This document shows positions 11,982 to 23,679 of a stretch of 64,000 nt of DNA, piece after piece. A program made the translations under genes and the position numbers. The stretch comes from Agrostemma githago (Eukaryota > Streptophyta > Magnoliopsida > Caryophyllales > Caryophyllaceae), in assembly GCA_958450325.1 (NCBI GenBank), contig OY288257.1, positions 10,249,873 through 10,313,872 of the forward strand, in the 5' to 3' direction. Within the stretch, counting starts at the first letter, position 1, and each line of letters begins with the position of its first letter. The notes below the pieces were generated by a model. The model was not told the origin of the DNA. It searched no databases and saw only the letters and a list, made by a program, of their open reading frames with translations.

Positions 11982-13591
11982 TGATGGGAAGGATTTGTCG
12001 TGAATCCCAACCGTCAAATAAAACCAACTAACCTAACTAGGGTAGCTAGGGTAAGTCGGGTCGAATCCACAGGGACGGGAGGATGGACTAAGGTATGCTA
12101 TGGTCTAGGACTATGTTCGAGACGAGCTATTCTAAGGAGGGGGAGACTAAGAACTAAGCTAGGTCTAAGGCAAGAAAACTATCAAAGGAAACGGGCTAGG
12201 ATTAGGTCGGGGTCAAAGGGGTAACGGAATGGTCAAGGAAGAACTAGAGTGAAGGAGGTAGTAGGATGATCTAGGTTGGTCCGGGCTCTCGCAACTTAGA
12301 CTCACCTAGAGGTTCCACCTAAAACCTATCTCGGCGATACACAACACAAACGGGGTTCTAGCATGCTATAGGCCTAGGTCGCATCCGGGCTCTCGCAACT
12401 TAGACCGACCTAGGGGTCGTCCTCACCGGGCTCTCACAACTTAATGAGGGAACCGAACCCACAAACAAACTAATACCCACAAAAGAAAGGCAAGAAAACA
12501 AGCATTCGTACATACTTAGTCATTCAAGCAATTCAACAAACATGTGATGTGCATCATACAAGAGGAAACCCAAATCTTCCACCAACATCTCCAACAATCC
12601 CTTAATAACCCAATTAACACCCTAATCACCCTACTAACCCTAGCAAGAACACTACTCTAACTTATCTAATCTAAAACTAACACTAATAAGATGAACCAAA
12701 ACAAACAATCAAAACAAACAAAGTAAAACTAGTGGAACAATGAACAACAATCAATAACATCAACAAAGATACAAACTTGAATGATAAAATAAGGATTAAG
12801 AGAAAGGAAAAGAAGATTATACCTACTAACAAGATGAAAGGAAGAAGAAAACTTGCATAAATGAGAAAAACCCAAAACAAACATCCAAGGTTGTCAAACT
12901 TGGTGGAGATCTTGAAGAATTCTCAAATTACAAGCACTAATCTAAGATTAACGATAATCTAAAGATTAATCTACACTAATCTATGCTAATCTATGCTAAA
13001 ATAATCTAGGGTTTAGTCTCTAATCAAAGGCATCCCATTAACAAAACAAGGGAAGAGTATATAAAGGGTTACAAGTGGAAAGGAGAAGAACGAAAGGAGT
13101 GCGGCCTGAAAAAGGCTCATCCCGTTCGGGATGAGTTGGTCCCGTTCCGGTTGGACCCTTCACAGAAAACCTCTCTTTTGTGCACCTCAACCGGTTCCGG
13201 TTGAGCTCAACCGGAACCGGTTGAGCCTTGTAGGCCTCCTTTAAGCTTCTTTCGGTCCCTTCTTGCTTCTCATGGGTTTCTCATCGATTCTCGGGACTCG
13301 GGATCGGGTCTCGGAGGCTCGGGACTCGGGATCCGGTCTCGGAGGCTCGGGATTGGGTCCCAAGGACTCGGGGTCGATTCCAAGGCATCGAGTCATCGTT
13401 CCTTTACTCCGTTGGCTCCAAAATGTGTATGTATCGAGTCGGAATCGCTCCAACTCTTCCAAATCGGTCTCGGGAACCTGAAACGAACTAAAGGAAGCAT
13501 AAGAAGCCCATAAACCGCTCCCAAGGAGCGATTCTACAAGGAAAATGGGACCAAAACACTACGAAATAGGCACTACAAATGACACTTATCA
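11982..13591 (-). repeat. LTR 1 of non-autonomous Athila-like family X (3' LTR of a broken element)
   Basis: Begins TGATGGGAAGG and ends CACTTATCA. It shares layout with LTR 2 and LTR 3 (conserved GGGTCGAATCCACAGGGAC motif near the left end, three CCGGGCTCTCGCAACTTA repeats, CpG-rich palindromes, CGCTCCCAAGGAGCG hairpin). It is clearly more diverged from them than they are from each other. The right side continues into a polypurine-tract region, so in element orientation this is the 3' LTR. Confidence 0.8.
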
Positions 13592-15773
13592 ACTCCCCCA
13601 CACTTAACCCTTACTCGCCCTCGAGTAAGCGCATACTACTACTAAACTATCCGAGTGGGTATTAGCGCACCCTACGCCCCTTCAACTCACACGAGTGCAC
13701 TTAGAGGACAAGTGCACTCCGCAAGGCAAGTTGGGTCTTGCGACAAAACTGTGGATGCAACCGGACACAAAACAACTAAACAAACAAACACACAAACAAA
13801 CACATAATCGGTTGCACCCAAAACAAAAGAAATACCGCTTCCCTCTAAAAGCGGTGAAAGAGGCACCAGTTTAGGACTCGAGGTAAGTGACAACGTTCCC
13901 AAGCTAGCAATACAAACCAAGGTGAACTAAACCCTAATAGTATGACGATAAAGCAACAAAAACGTTGGTAACTTACCTAGGTCCTCCTAACTTTCTAAAA
14001 ACGTACTACGGGACGATCGGCGGAGTGGAAAAGTGAAGAACCACGGTGTTAGTCGACACTGTAGGTAAGTGAGACCCCGCCCCCTTTAGCGTGAGCCAAG
14101 AGGGTCGTCCCGTGTCCAAGACTGCCTAACTAGTTCAAGTAAAAAGGTGGAAAACATGCAAAATGAGGGAAGACCGACTAATGCCGCTATCATCCTTCCT
14201 CGGGACTCGGTCCTTTGGTAGGCTCTTCATGGCAAAAGTCGGAAAAAGGCTTATTTTGAGAGGTAGGGGTTATTTTTGTGAATCGGGTTTTCTTTTGGCA
14301 TTTTCTCTTTTCTTTTGCATTTTTGCTTTGTTTTGCCATGCCATTCTTTTTCTTTTTTTCTATTTTCTTTTTGGCTTTTGTGCCTTTTCTTTTTCTTCAT
14401 TCTTTTCTTTCTTTCATTTTCTTTTCTTAGCCCCTTTTTGGCTTGATTCGGCTTTTTGGCACTTCTTTGACAATTGAGAAAGAGAGAAATCAACAAATTG
14501 CATTTTATTTGTGTAGAATGTGTAGGAGGTCGGTGAATGGGTGAGTCGGGAGCGCGCTTCCCCTTCAAACCCACAAAAAAGGGAAAACTTGGACTAATCA
14601 AACAATCCTAAACACGGTCACCTAGGGGAGGAGACTCGGTAACCAAGGCCTTTTCACACCGTGGGTGGTCATAATGGTCAAAAGTGCAAATCCCGCAGTA
14701 AATCCCTAGTGGCCTGCTATAATGAACGGACGAGTTTGGACTAAAGAAAACTGTCCACGGACAGTCCGCTAGGCCCGCTACAATATGTATATACTACTTA
14801 TATAAGTTAAAAAAATTACTAACAAAAGAGATTGAAATATTGAATATGATTATTATAATATATATTACAAAGAAAACACAACTTCCAAGTTCCAATATCT
14901 AAATAAATCAACCGATTATCTCATAACTGACCAACGAAATCATTGATTTAGGGTCATTCTACTAGATTAAAGCCCAAGACTCGATTTATACAACTAGGAA
15001 GGGAAAGTAAACACTCGCACACTAGCCTCTAAACTGGGTTTTCGAAAACGTTTTACACACATGACACACAACACAACACAAAACAAAGACATGACGAAGA
15101 TGGAAGAAAAAGAGACAAAACAAAACAAAACAAAACAAGGAGAAACAACACATAAAGAAAACAAACACCACCCCGATATTCAAACAAGTCTCCAAATCCA
15201 CCACAATCTTTACAAAGCTCCTCCCGAGCACACATCATCACAAATCTCCTCCAAACTCACAAGAAGCAAAGAGGGAAAAAGGGATGAAGAGATGTTACCG
15301 GAAGTCTTGAAAGCTCACCAAAGCTAACGGCGATTGGGCAACCTATAAGGAGAAAAGGGGGGCAAAACACGCACAACAAAACAAAAATGCGACATAACGA
15401 CACAAAAAGGAAAAGACACAAAAGAAAATCTTTTTGATTTTTATGAAAAGTTTTCAAGTTTTTAGGTTTTTTTAAAGCCTTTTTCGAAAAAACTAAGAAA
15501 ATAAACTAAACTATACTAGAATATCGCTCCCCCACACTTAAATCGAGCCATGTCCTCATGCTCGATCGTAGGGTGCGGAGAGACAAAAGAAAAAGAAAAG
15601 AAAGTACGAAAATAAAGCTAAAAATCAAAAATCAAGTGAAGAAAAGGGTAGAAGGTGTCCGGCCGGGGTGTAGTCAAGTCACCATGGGCCGAGACAAGAA
15701 AAGATATGGATGGGGGAAGAAATAAAAAGAAGGAAATAAAAAGAAATGAGGAGGGGAGTGAACATGATCAATT
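13592..15773 (-). mobile_element. Internal 3' region of family X, truncated left copy
   Basis: Non-coding internal DNA matching 17411-19400 block by block, including the polypurine-side hairpin (13610-13629), the stretch with CGGGACTCGGTCC, and hairpin A (15661-15690). A ~220-bp AT-rich insertion (about 14711-14930) is absent from the other copies. The copy stops after GAAATGAGGAGGGGAG and joins a 24-nt inverted piece of the family's gag-like ORF, then LTR 2. No coding frame. Confidence 0.7.
13610..13629 (-). ncRNA. Polypurine-side hairpin, family X left copy
   Basis: CTTACTCG-CCCT-CGAGTAAG, eight perfect pairs, 18 bases from the LTR. Equivalent hairpins are at 17429-17448, 28675-28694, 30433-30452 and 60326-60345. 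Confidence 0.6.
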
Positions 15774-17410
15774 TGATGGGAGGATCTTGTCGTGGGTCCC
15801 CGCCCAACAAATAAGACCGGCTAACCTAGTGGGTAGCTAGGGTAAGTCGGGTCGAATCCACAGGGACGGCAAAACGAGTGCGGACTAATGTATGCTACAG
15901 TCTAGGACTATGCTCGAGACAAGCTAATCTAAAGGGGAGGCTAGGACTAAGCTAGGTCTAAAGCAAGAAAAAGGAAGAGAAGAACAAACAAGGAAAACGG
16001 GCTAGGATTAGGTCGGGGTCAAAGGGGTAAAGGAATGGTCAAGGGAGAACTAGAGTGAAGGAGGTAGTAGGGTGATCTAGGTTGGCCCGGGCTCTCGCAA
16101 CTTAGACCCACCTAGAAGTTCCACCTAGAACCCATCTCGGCAACACACATGACAAACGGGGTTCTAGCGCGCTATAGTGGCCTAGGTCTAATCCGGGCTC
16201 TCGCAACTTAGACCGACCTAGGGGTCGTCCTCACCGGGCTCTCGCAACTTAATGAGGGAACCGAACCCACAAACAAACTATCACCCACAAGAGAAAAGCA
16301 TGAAAAACAAGTAATATGCACATACTAGTCATTCAAGCATTTCAACAAACATGTAACATGCATCAAACAAGAGGAAACCCAAATCTTCCACCAACATCTC
16401 CAACAATCCCTTAATCATCCAATTAACACCCTAATCACCTTACTAATCCTAGCAATCTACTACTCTAACATATCTAAAGGAAAACTAACACTAACAAGAT
16501 GAATCAACATAATAACCAAAACAAACATGAAGAGACTAACAAGAACTATGAACTATGAGCAATGCAATCAACAAAGAATCAAACTTTAATGATAAAACAA
16601 AGATTAAGAGAAGAGAAAAGAAGATTATACCAAACTAGAGATGAAGGGAAGAAAGAAACTTGCATAAATGGAAGAACCCAAAACAAACATCCAAGTTTGT
16701 CAAGCTTGGTGGAGATCTTGAGGAATTCCCAAATTACAAGCACTAATCTAAGATTAACGATAATCTAAAGACTAATCTACACTAATCTATGCTAATCTAT
16801 GCTAAAATAATCTAGGGTTTAGTGGGTAATCAAAGACATCCCTGTTACATAACAAGGGAAGGGTATATATAGGGTTTAAGGATGAAAGGAGAAGGAGAGG
16901 ATTGAATGCGGGCGAACTGGCAACATTCCCGATCGGGATTTCTTGGACCCGGTCGGGATTCTCACATTCCCGATCGGGATTTCTTGGACCCGGTCGGGAA
17001 CACCTCCCAGTAGCCGCCTCTTGTGTTCCACTTCATTCCCGGTCGGGATGAGGCCATACCCGACCGGGAATAGCCTTGTAGGCCTCCAATATGATCTCTA
17101 TGGTCCCTCCTTGCTTCTCATGGGCTTCTCATCGATTCTCGGGACTCGGGATCGGGTCTCGGAGGCTCGGGATTGGGTCCCAAGGTCTCGGGGTCGATTC
17201 CAAGGCATCGAGTCATCGTTCCTTAGCTTCGTTGGCTCTAAAATGTGTATGTATTGAGTCGGAATCACTCCAACTCTCCATGAACGGTCTCGGGAACCTG
17301 AAACGAGCTAAAGGAACCGTAAGTAGCCCATAAACCGCTCCCAAGGAGCGATTCTACAAGGAAATGAGACCAAAACACTACGAAATAGGCACTACAAGTG
17401 ACACTTATCA
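15774..17410 (-). repeat. LTR 2 of family X (shared LTR)
   Basis: 1637 bp, TGATGGGAGG to CACTTATCA. It differs from LTR 3 at only about six positions that I noticed, so the pair is young. Its right flank is polypurine-type (3' LTR of the right-hand element), yet its left flank CAATT is the PBS-side sequence, so it also serves as the 5' LTR of the truncated left element. Confidence 0.85.
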
Positions 17411-17428
17411 ACTCCCCCACACTTAACC

Positions 17429-17448
17429 CTTACTCGCCCTCGAGTAAG
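17429..17448 (-). ncRNA. Polypurine-side hairpin, family X
   Basis: CTTACTCG-CCCT-CGAGTAAG next to the minus-strand polypurine tract AGTGTGGGGGAGT. Confidence 0.6.
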
Positions 17449-19307
17449 CACATACTAACTACTAATCTATCCGACCGGGTATTAGCGCACCCTACGCCCT
17501 TTCAACTCACGCGAGTGCACTTACTTGTTTTGTTACAAGTACACTCCGCAAGGCAAGTCGGGTCTTGCGACAAAACTGTGGATGCAACCGGACACGAAAC
17601 ACATAACCAAACAAATGCACAAACAAACACATAATCGGTCACACCCAAAACCAAAGAAATACCGCTTTCCTCAAACAAGCGGTGAATGAAACACCGGTTT
17701 AGGACTCGAGGTAAGTGACAACGTTCCCAACCTAGCAATACAAACCAAAATGGACTAAGCCCTAATAGTATGACGAATAAGGCAACAAAAACGTTGGTAA
17801 CTTACCTAGGTCCTTCTAACTTTCTAAAAACGTACTACGGGACGATCGGCGGAGTGGAAAAGTGAAGAACCACGGTGTTAGTCGACACTGTAGGTAAGTG
17901 AAGACCCGTCCCCTTTAGCGTGAGCCGAGAGGGTCGTCCCGTGTCCAAAACCGCCTAACTAGTCCAAGTAAAAAGGTGGAAATATGCAAAATGAGGGAAG
18001 ACCGACCTATGCCGCTATCATCCTTCCTCTGGACTCGGTCCTTTGGTAGGCTCTTCACGGCAAAAGTCGGAAAAAGGCTTATTTTGAGATGTTGGGATTA
18101 TTTTTGTGAGACGGGTTTTCTTTTGGCATTTTCTCTTTTCTTTTGCATTTTTGCTTTGTTTTGCCATGCCATTTCTTTTTCTTCTTTTCTATTTTCTTTT
18201 TGGCTTTTGTGCCTTTTCTTTTTCTTCATTATTTTCTTTCTTTCATTTTTTTTCTTTCTTTTCTTTTCTTTGCCCTTTTTGGCTTGATTTGGCTTTTTGG
18301 CATTTCAATGTGTAACAAGAAAGAGGGAAATCAACACCTTGCATGTTTATTGTGTGGATATGTGTAGGAGGTAGGGAAATGGGTGAGTCAGGGTTGCGCA
18401 TTCCCCTTCAAACCCACAAAAAGTGGAGAACTTGGACTAATCAAACAATCCTAGACACGGTCACCTAGGGGATGAGACTCGGTAACCAAGGCCTTTTCAC
18501 ACCGTGGGTGGTCATAATGGTCAAAATGCAAATCCCGTAGTAAATCCCTAGTAAGCTAGGTGGACTCAAGGTAAAAGACCAACGAATTCATTGGTTTAGG
18601 GTCATTCTACTAGAGTAGAGTCCAAGACTCGATTTATACAACTAGGAAGGGAAAGTAAACACTCACGCTCTAGCCCCTAAACCGGGTTTTCGAAAAACCA
18701 TTTACACACATAACTCAACTACACACAAAACAAAGTGAAGACTCAACGAGAACGAAAGAGAAAGAAACAAAAGCAACAAAACAAGAATAAAACAAAACGA
18801 ACACATACACAACACAAACACTACCCCGAATCTCCAAACAAGTCACCGATCAACCACAAACTTTACAAAGCTCCACCCGAGCACACCACATCATAATCTT
18901 CTCCAAACTCCGCGAGAAATAAAGAGGAAAAAGGGATAAGACGTTACCGGATGTCTTGAATGCTCTCCAAAGCTAATGGTGACTTAAGCAACCTATAAGG
19001 AAGGAGGGAGGCAAAACACGCAACCAAAACAAATGTACGACACAAGGACACAAAAGAAAAACACACAAAAGAAAATCTTTTTGGATTTTTTTGAAAATTT
19101 TTCAAATTTTTAGGGTTTTTTCAAGATTTTTAGATAAAATAGGAAAATAAAACTAACTACGATAGAATATCGCTCCCCCACACTTAAATCGAGCAATGTC
19201 CTCATATGCTCAATCGTAGTGTGCGGAGAGACAAAAGAAAAAGAAAAGAAACTACGAAAATAAAGCTAAAAATCAAAAATAAAGTGAAGAAAAGGTAGAT
19301 GGTGTCC

Positions 19308-19337
19308 GGCCGGGGTGTAGTCAAGTCACCATGGGCC
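19308..19337 (-). ncRNA. Hairpin A of family X (9-nt loop)
   Basis: GGCCGGGGTG, loop TAGTCAAGT, CACCATGGGCC on the plus strand. The inner four pairs are perfect and the outer GGCC/GGCC pairs across a small internal loop. Identical copies are at 15661-15690 and 42536-42565. Role unknown. Confidence 0.5.
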
Positions 19338-19403
19338 GAGACTAGAAAAGATATGGATGGGGGAAGAAATAAAAAGAAGGAAATAAAAGGAAATGGGAGG
19401 GGA

Positions 19404-19432
19404 GGGCTAGGTGTAATCAAGTCACCTAGCCC
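19404..19432 (-). ncRNA. Hairpin B of family X (10-bp stem, 9-nt loop)
   Basis: GGGCTAGGTG, loop TAATCAAGT, CACCTAGCCC: ten perfect pairs. Same hairpin at 42632-42660. Confidence 0.65.
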
Positions 19433-19504
19433 GGATTCCGCCTAAATCCGACTAATTCCTAAAAAGAAAGAGTGAAAAACTTGCAAAATTTGGATTTTGA
19501 AAAT

Positions 19505-19535
19505 GACTCTCGATGTAGTTACATCATCGAGAGTC
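19505..19535 (-). ncRNA. Hairpin C of family X (11-bp stem, 9-nt loop)
   Basis: GACTCTCGATG, loop TAGTTACAT, CATCGAGAGTC: eleven perfect pairs, followed by GGGAGCAAC. Confidence 0.65.
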
Positions 19536-20245
19536 GGGAGCAACAGCTACCAAGGCCTCGAAGGCCACCATGACACAAATATAAGGGAAGGGGAGTATTC
19601 AAAGGGCAACAAGCAACTAAAAGACGGAAAAGAATGTAGAGTTGCCTTACCAACATGCTAGCAACTCACGAACTCCATCGTCTTCAATGATCAATAATGG
19701 CACTTTGCTTGTTGTCTTCATTGTCATCCCACTTCAAACTTGATAAAACCGCATGGCTAAGGTAGCAATGGTGCGAGGAGGTGGGATTTGATGTGAATAT
19801 CGGTCTAAAGTGAGGAGGAAATGAGGTGAAGGTATGTAATTGAGGTACATGGGTATGTGATATGGACTAGGAAGGTTAGGGAGGTTGGGAGGGGGTATAT
19901 CATGGTTGGGTGGACTCAATATGCACATCCATCCCGATCGGGATGGCTCCTTCCCGGTTGGGATGGGTCTTCTTGACCTTCCACAAACCCAAAAGCTTAC
20001 TCCAAGCTTCAAAAACCCAATCCTCACTCACGATCCAAGCTCTATCGATAACCAATCCTCTCAAGGAGTCATCTTCACTTCACCTACCACAATAAACTCA
20101 AAATGCACTTCAAATTCACTCCCTCACATCGCTCATCAAAATACCGAATTACAAGGATTCCACAAAAACTAACGATCCTAAAAACCAAACTATACAACCA
20201 AACATAAACACAAATACAAGCACAAAAGAAGAGAAGAAGAGATAT

Positions 20246-21493
20246 TTACAATAAAGTATTCTCACCAACTACACCTCCATAGCCATCAAGAGCTCGAAGG
20301 AGTAAGTCAAATGCCCTAGCAACATCTTCGATTAAGCTCACATGGCCGAGCCTAGCCACTTCCAAGAGCTTCCAAGTCGGAGGGAAGAAGCGATCGTCTT
20401 CATTATGCTCGGGGTTCTCGTGATCTTTCGGGTCTTCGGAACCATGATGGCGACGACTCTTATGACCATCCGGTAGGTATAGTAGTCTAGAGTCGTGCTC
20501 GGCATTATGATGCGGGAGATCACACCCTAAGGGTGTCGCTTCTTCTACGGGGTCGAGAGTGGAACTCTTTTCCAGCGCCCGACAAGGATCCTCTTCACCA
20601 ACCGTCTCACAAGACAAAGGGCTAGACATCGAGTGCGGTAGAGGAGGAGAAGGCATCAAGTTTTCTTCATTGGAGGCTTTAGGATCCTCCAATTTCCCAT
20701 ACAAGGCAAGTTCCAAGGCATCTACTTCTTTTTCCCAAGTATTGCGCTCCTTTTCACTCACCTTGTCCAATTGGCCTAGAGGAGGTATGTCTTCACTCGG
20801 CTTTGGATCGTCTAGATCCGATTCTTCACGAAGAAAATCGAACAAATCCAATTTTATAGCCAATACATCGGCTCCCCAAGAGTTATCTCGAGAATCATGT
20901 TCACTCCCCTCCTCATTGTTGGCCCTTGAAGCCTCAACTCTCTCTATTCTTTCCCTATCTTCACCACCTAAGCAACACTCAACAATGGTCTCTTGACCGA
21001 CCCTCTCTTCTTCATTTGTAGCTTCACGATCGGGTTGACTTTCTTGTGGAGACACCCGACTTTCATGCCCAAATGAGCCTTCCTCCATAACTTGTGGAGC
21101 TCGAGCGGCCGACATCGTGATATGGGCCATGAATGCATTGACGCGAGCATCTTGCACCTCTATTCGGGCCTTGAGCTCCTTTTCAACCCCCATTATTTGA
21201 GCCACCATCTCATGTTGAGTCTTTTGCATTAGAGTTATCGACTCTTGTTGACTCTTAAGCAATTGAATCATCATTTGACAAGTCTCAAAGTTGGGATCTT
21301 GTGGTTGTGGGTTATGTGAGGGTGTTTGGTAGTTGTTAGGATGTTGGAATGATCCTTGACAACTTTCTTGGTAACCATAAGGAGGGCGTTCATAAGATTG
21401 TTAATGAGGTTGATATGGTTGGTGAAATCTCGGGACTTGGCCATTTGCCCCAAAGTTACCCCGTGATGATTGATGGTAGCTTGGACGAGCCAT
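20246..21493 (-). pseudogene. gag-derived linker ORF of family X
   Basis: The frame opens at ATG 21493 (MARPSYHQSSRGNFGANG) with a Gln/Asn/Pro-rich segment, meets one TAA at 21401-21403, and continues open for 342 residues from 21274. Residues near 21270-21170 (MIQLLKSQQESITLMQKTQ) form a Gln-rich coiled segment like that preceding protease in the 27-48 kb element. The end (ARAFDLLLRALDGYG) matches the end of that element's gag-protease ORF. The capsid core and the protease DLGAS motif are missing. The middle is very acidic. It is an internally deleted gag-pro remnant, probably not functional as a structural protein. Confidence 0.6.
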
Positions 21494-21684
21494 GTCTATA
21501 ACGTTGCTTTGGTACCTAGGATGAGCTAGAAGCACTTGAGCAAACGTTAGTATCCTAGTGCTTTTGAGGCACTAGGAAGAGAGAGTAGCACAAAAGAAGT
21601 AGAACGGAGATACACAAGGAGAAGAGAACACAAAAGTCAAGAATAAAATCCACAACTAAGCAAACAAAAGTCTAAACTACGCCG

Positions 21685-21702
21685 TCCCCGGCAACGGCGC
21701 CA
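21685..21702 (-). other. tRNA-Asp primer binding site, family X
   Basis: On the minus strand the 18 nt after LTR 3 and a 3-nt spacer read TGGCGCCGTTGCCGGGGA, complementary to the 3' end of plant tRNA-Asp. This fixes LTR 3 as the 5' LTR. Confidence 0.9.
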
Positions 21703-21705
21703 ATT

Positions 21706-23341
21706 TGATGGGAGGATCTTGTCGTGGGTCCCCGCCCAACAAATAAGACCGGCTAACCTAGTGGGTAGCTAGGGTAAGTCGGGTCGAATCCACAGGGACG
21801 GCAAAACGAGTGCGGACTAATGTATGCTACAGTCTAGGACTATGCTCGAGACAAGCTAATCTAAAGGGGAGGCTAGGACTAAGCTAGGTCTAAAGCAAGA
21901 AAAAGGAAGAGAAGAACAAACAAGGAAAACGGGCTAGGATTAGGTCGGGGTCAAAGGGGTAAAGGAATGGTCAAGGGAGAACTAGAGTGAAGGAGGTAGT
22001 AGGGTGATCTAGGTTGGCCCGGGCTCTCGCAACTTAGACCCACCTAGAGGTTCCACCTAGAACCCATCTCGGCGACACACATGACAAACGGGGTTCTAGC
22101 GCGCTATAGTGGCCTAGGTCTAATCCGGGCTCTCGCAACTTAGACCGACCTAGGGGTCGTCCTCACCGGGCTCTCGCAACTTAATGAGGGAACCGAACCC
22201 ACAAACAAACTATCACCCACAAGAGAAGAGCATGAAAAACAAGTAATATGCACATACTAGTCATTCAAGCATTTCAACAAACATGTAACATGCATCAAAC
22301 AAGAGGAAACCCAAATCTTCCACCAACATCTCCAACAATCCCTTAATCATCCAATTAACACCCTAATCACCTTACTAATCCTAGCAATCTACTACTCTAA
22401 CATATCTAAAGGAAAACTAACACTAACAAGATGAATCAACATAATAACCAAAACAAACATGAAGAGACTAACAAGAACTATGAACTATGAGCAATGCAAT
22501 CAACAAAGAATCAAACTTTAATGATAAAACAAAGATTAAGAGAAGAGAAAAGAAGATTATACCAAACTAGAGATGAAGGGAAGAAAGAAACTTGCATAAA
22601 TGGAAGAACCCAAAACAAACATCCAAGTTTGTCAAGCTTGGTGGAGATCTTGAGGAATTCCCAAATTACAAGCACTAATCTAAGATTAACGATAATCTAA
22701 AGACTAATCTACACTAATCTATGCTAATCTATGCTAAAATAATCTAGGGTTTAGTGGGTAATCAAAGACATCCCTGTTACATAACAAGGGAAGGGTATAT
22801 ATAGGGTTTAAGGATGAAAGGAGAAGGAGAGGATTGAATGCGGGCGAACTGGCAACATTCCCGATCGGGATTTCTTGGACCCGGTCGGGATTCTCACATT
22901 CCCGATCGGGATTTCTTGGACCCGGTCGGGAACACCTCCCAGTAGCCGCCTCTTGTGTTCCACTTCATTCCCGGTCGGGATGAGGCCATACCCGACCGGG
23001 AATAGCCTTGTAGGCCTCCAATATGATCTCTATGGTCCCTCCTTGCTTCTCATGGGCTTCTCATCGATTCTCGGGACTCGGGATCGGGTCTCGGAGGCTC
23101 GGGATTGGGTCCCAAGGTCTCGGGGTCGATTCCAAGACATCGAGTCATCGTTCCTTAGCTTCGTTGGCTCTAAAATGTGTATGTATTGAGTCGGAATCAC
23201 TCCAACTCTCCATGAACGGTCTCGGGAACCTGAAACGAGCTAAAGGAACCGTAAGTAGCCCATAAACCGCTCCCAAGGAGCGATTCTACAAGGAAATGGG
23301 ACCAAAACACTACGAAATAGGCACTACAAATGGCACTTATC

Positions 23342-23342
<1 letters not shown>
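21706..23342 (-). repeat. LTR 3 of family X (5' LTR)
   Basis: 1637 bp, TGATGGGAGG to CACTTATCA, nearly identical to LTR 2. The next base on the right is ACTATATA, the start of a TA array. No target duplication with any left flank (CCATT before LTR 1, CAATT before LTR 2). Confidence 0.85.

Positions 23343-23344
<2 letters not shown>

Positions 23345-23390
<46 letters not shown>
23345..23390. repeat. (TA)n microsatellite
   Basis: About 23 TA units between LTR 3 and element copy B. Confidence 0.95.
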
Positions 23391-23393
<3 letters not shown>

Positions 23394-23679
23394 GAAGGAT
23401 CAAGTGAGTCCACTTATCATAATTGAGTCCGTGAGTCCTTATCTCAACCCTTAAATTAGTGATAGATTAATGGTTAAGATTGTTTTGTCAATTAAGGAAA
23501 TAACTAACTAAATCTTGGTAAATATTTTATTTTTTATCTCTCTCCTTCTTAATTATCTTAATGCAAATCTTCTCTCTCCCATTAAATTTTTAACTGCATA
23601 TTTCTATCACACAACAAGTGTGTCGTTTCATCTTCATTTTCACCAAAAAAAAATCATCATTTCGCTACTGCCATGTTAC

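Larger units (their letters stand above)
17411..21705 (-). mobile_element. Internal region of family X non-autonomous retroelement
   Basis: Between LTR 2 (3' LTR) and LTR 3 (5' LTR) in minus orientation. Reading in element direction: PBS (21685-21702), a gag-like ORF (21493-20246), then ~2.8 kb of non-coding DNA with three hairpins (19505-19535, 19404-19432, 19308-19337), a conserved GGGACTCGGTCC block (about 18000-18070), and the polypurine-tract hairpin. There is no gag capsid core, protease, reverse transcriptase or integrase, so it must depend on another element. Confidence 0.8.

Noticed and set aside
14163..14601. Phe-rich and Lys-rich frames at 14.2-14.6, 18.0-18.4, 31.2-31.5 and 41.3-41.7 kb
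   Set aside because: They are translations of T-rich tracts in retroelement non-coding DNA, open on both strands.
20559..20996. 145-residue plus-strand frame opposite the family X gag ORF
   Set aside because: Shadow of the minus-strand acidic gag-derived frame.
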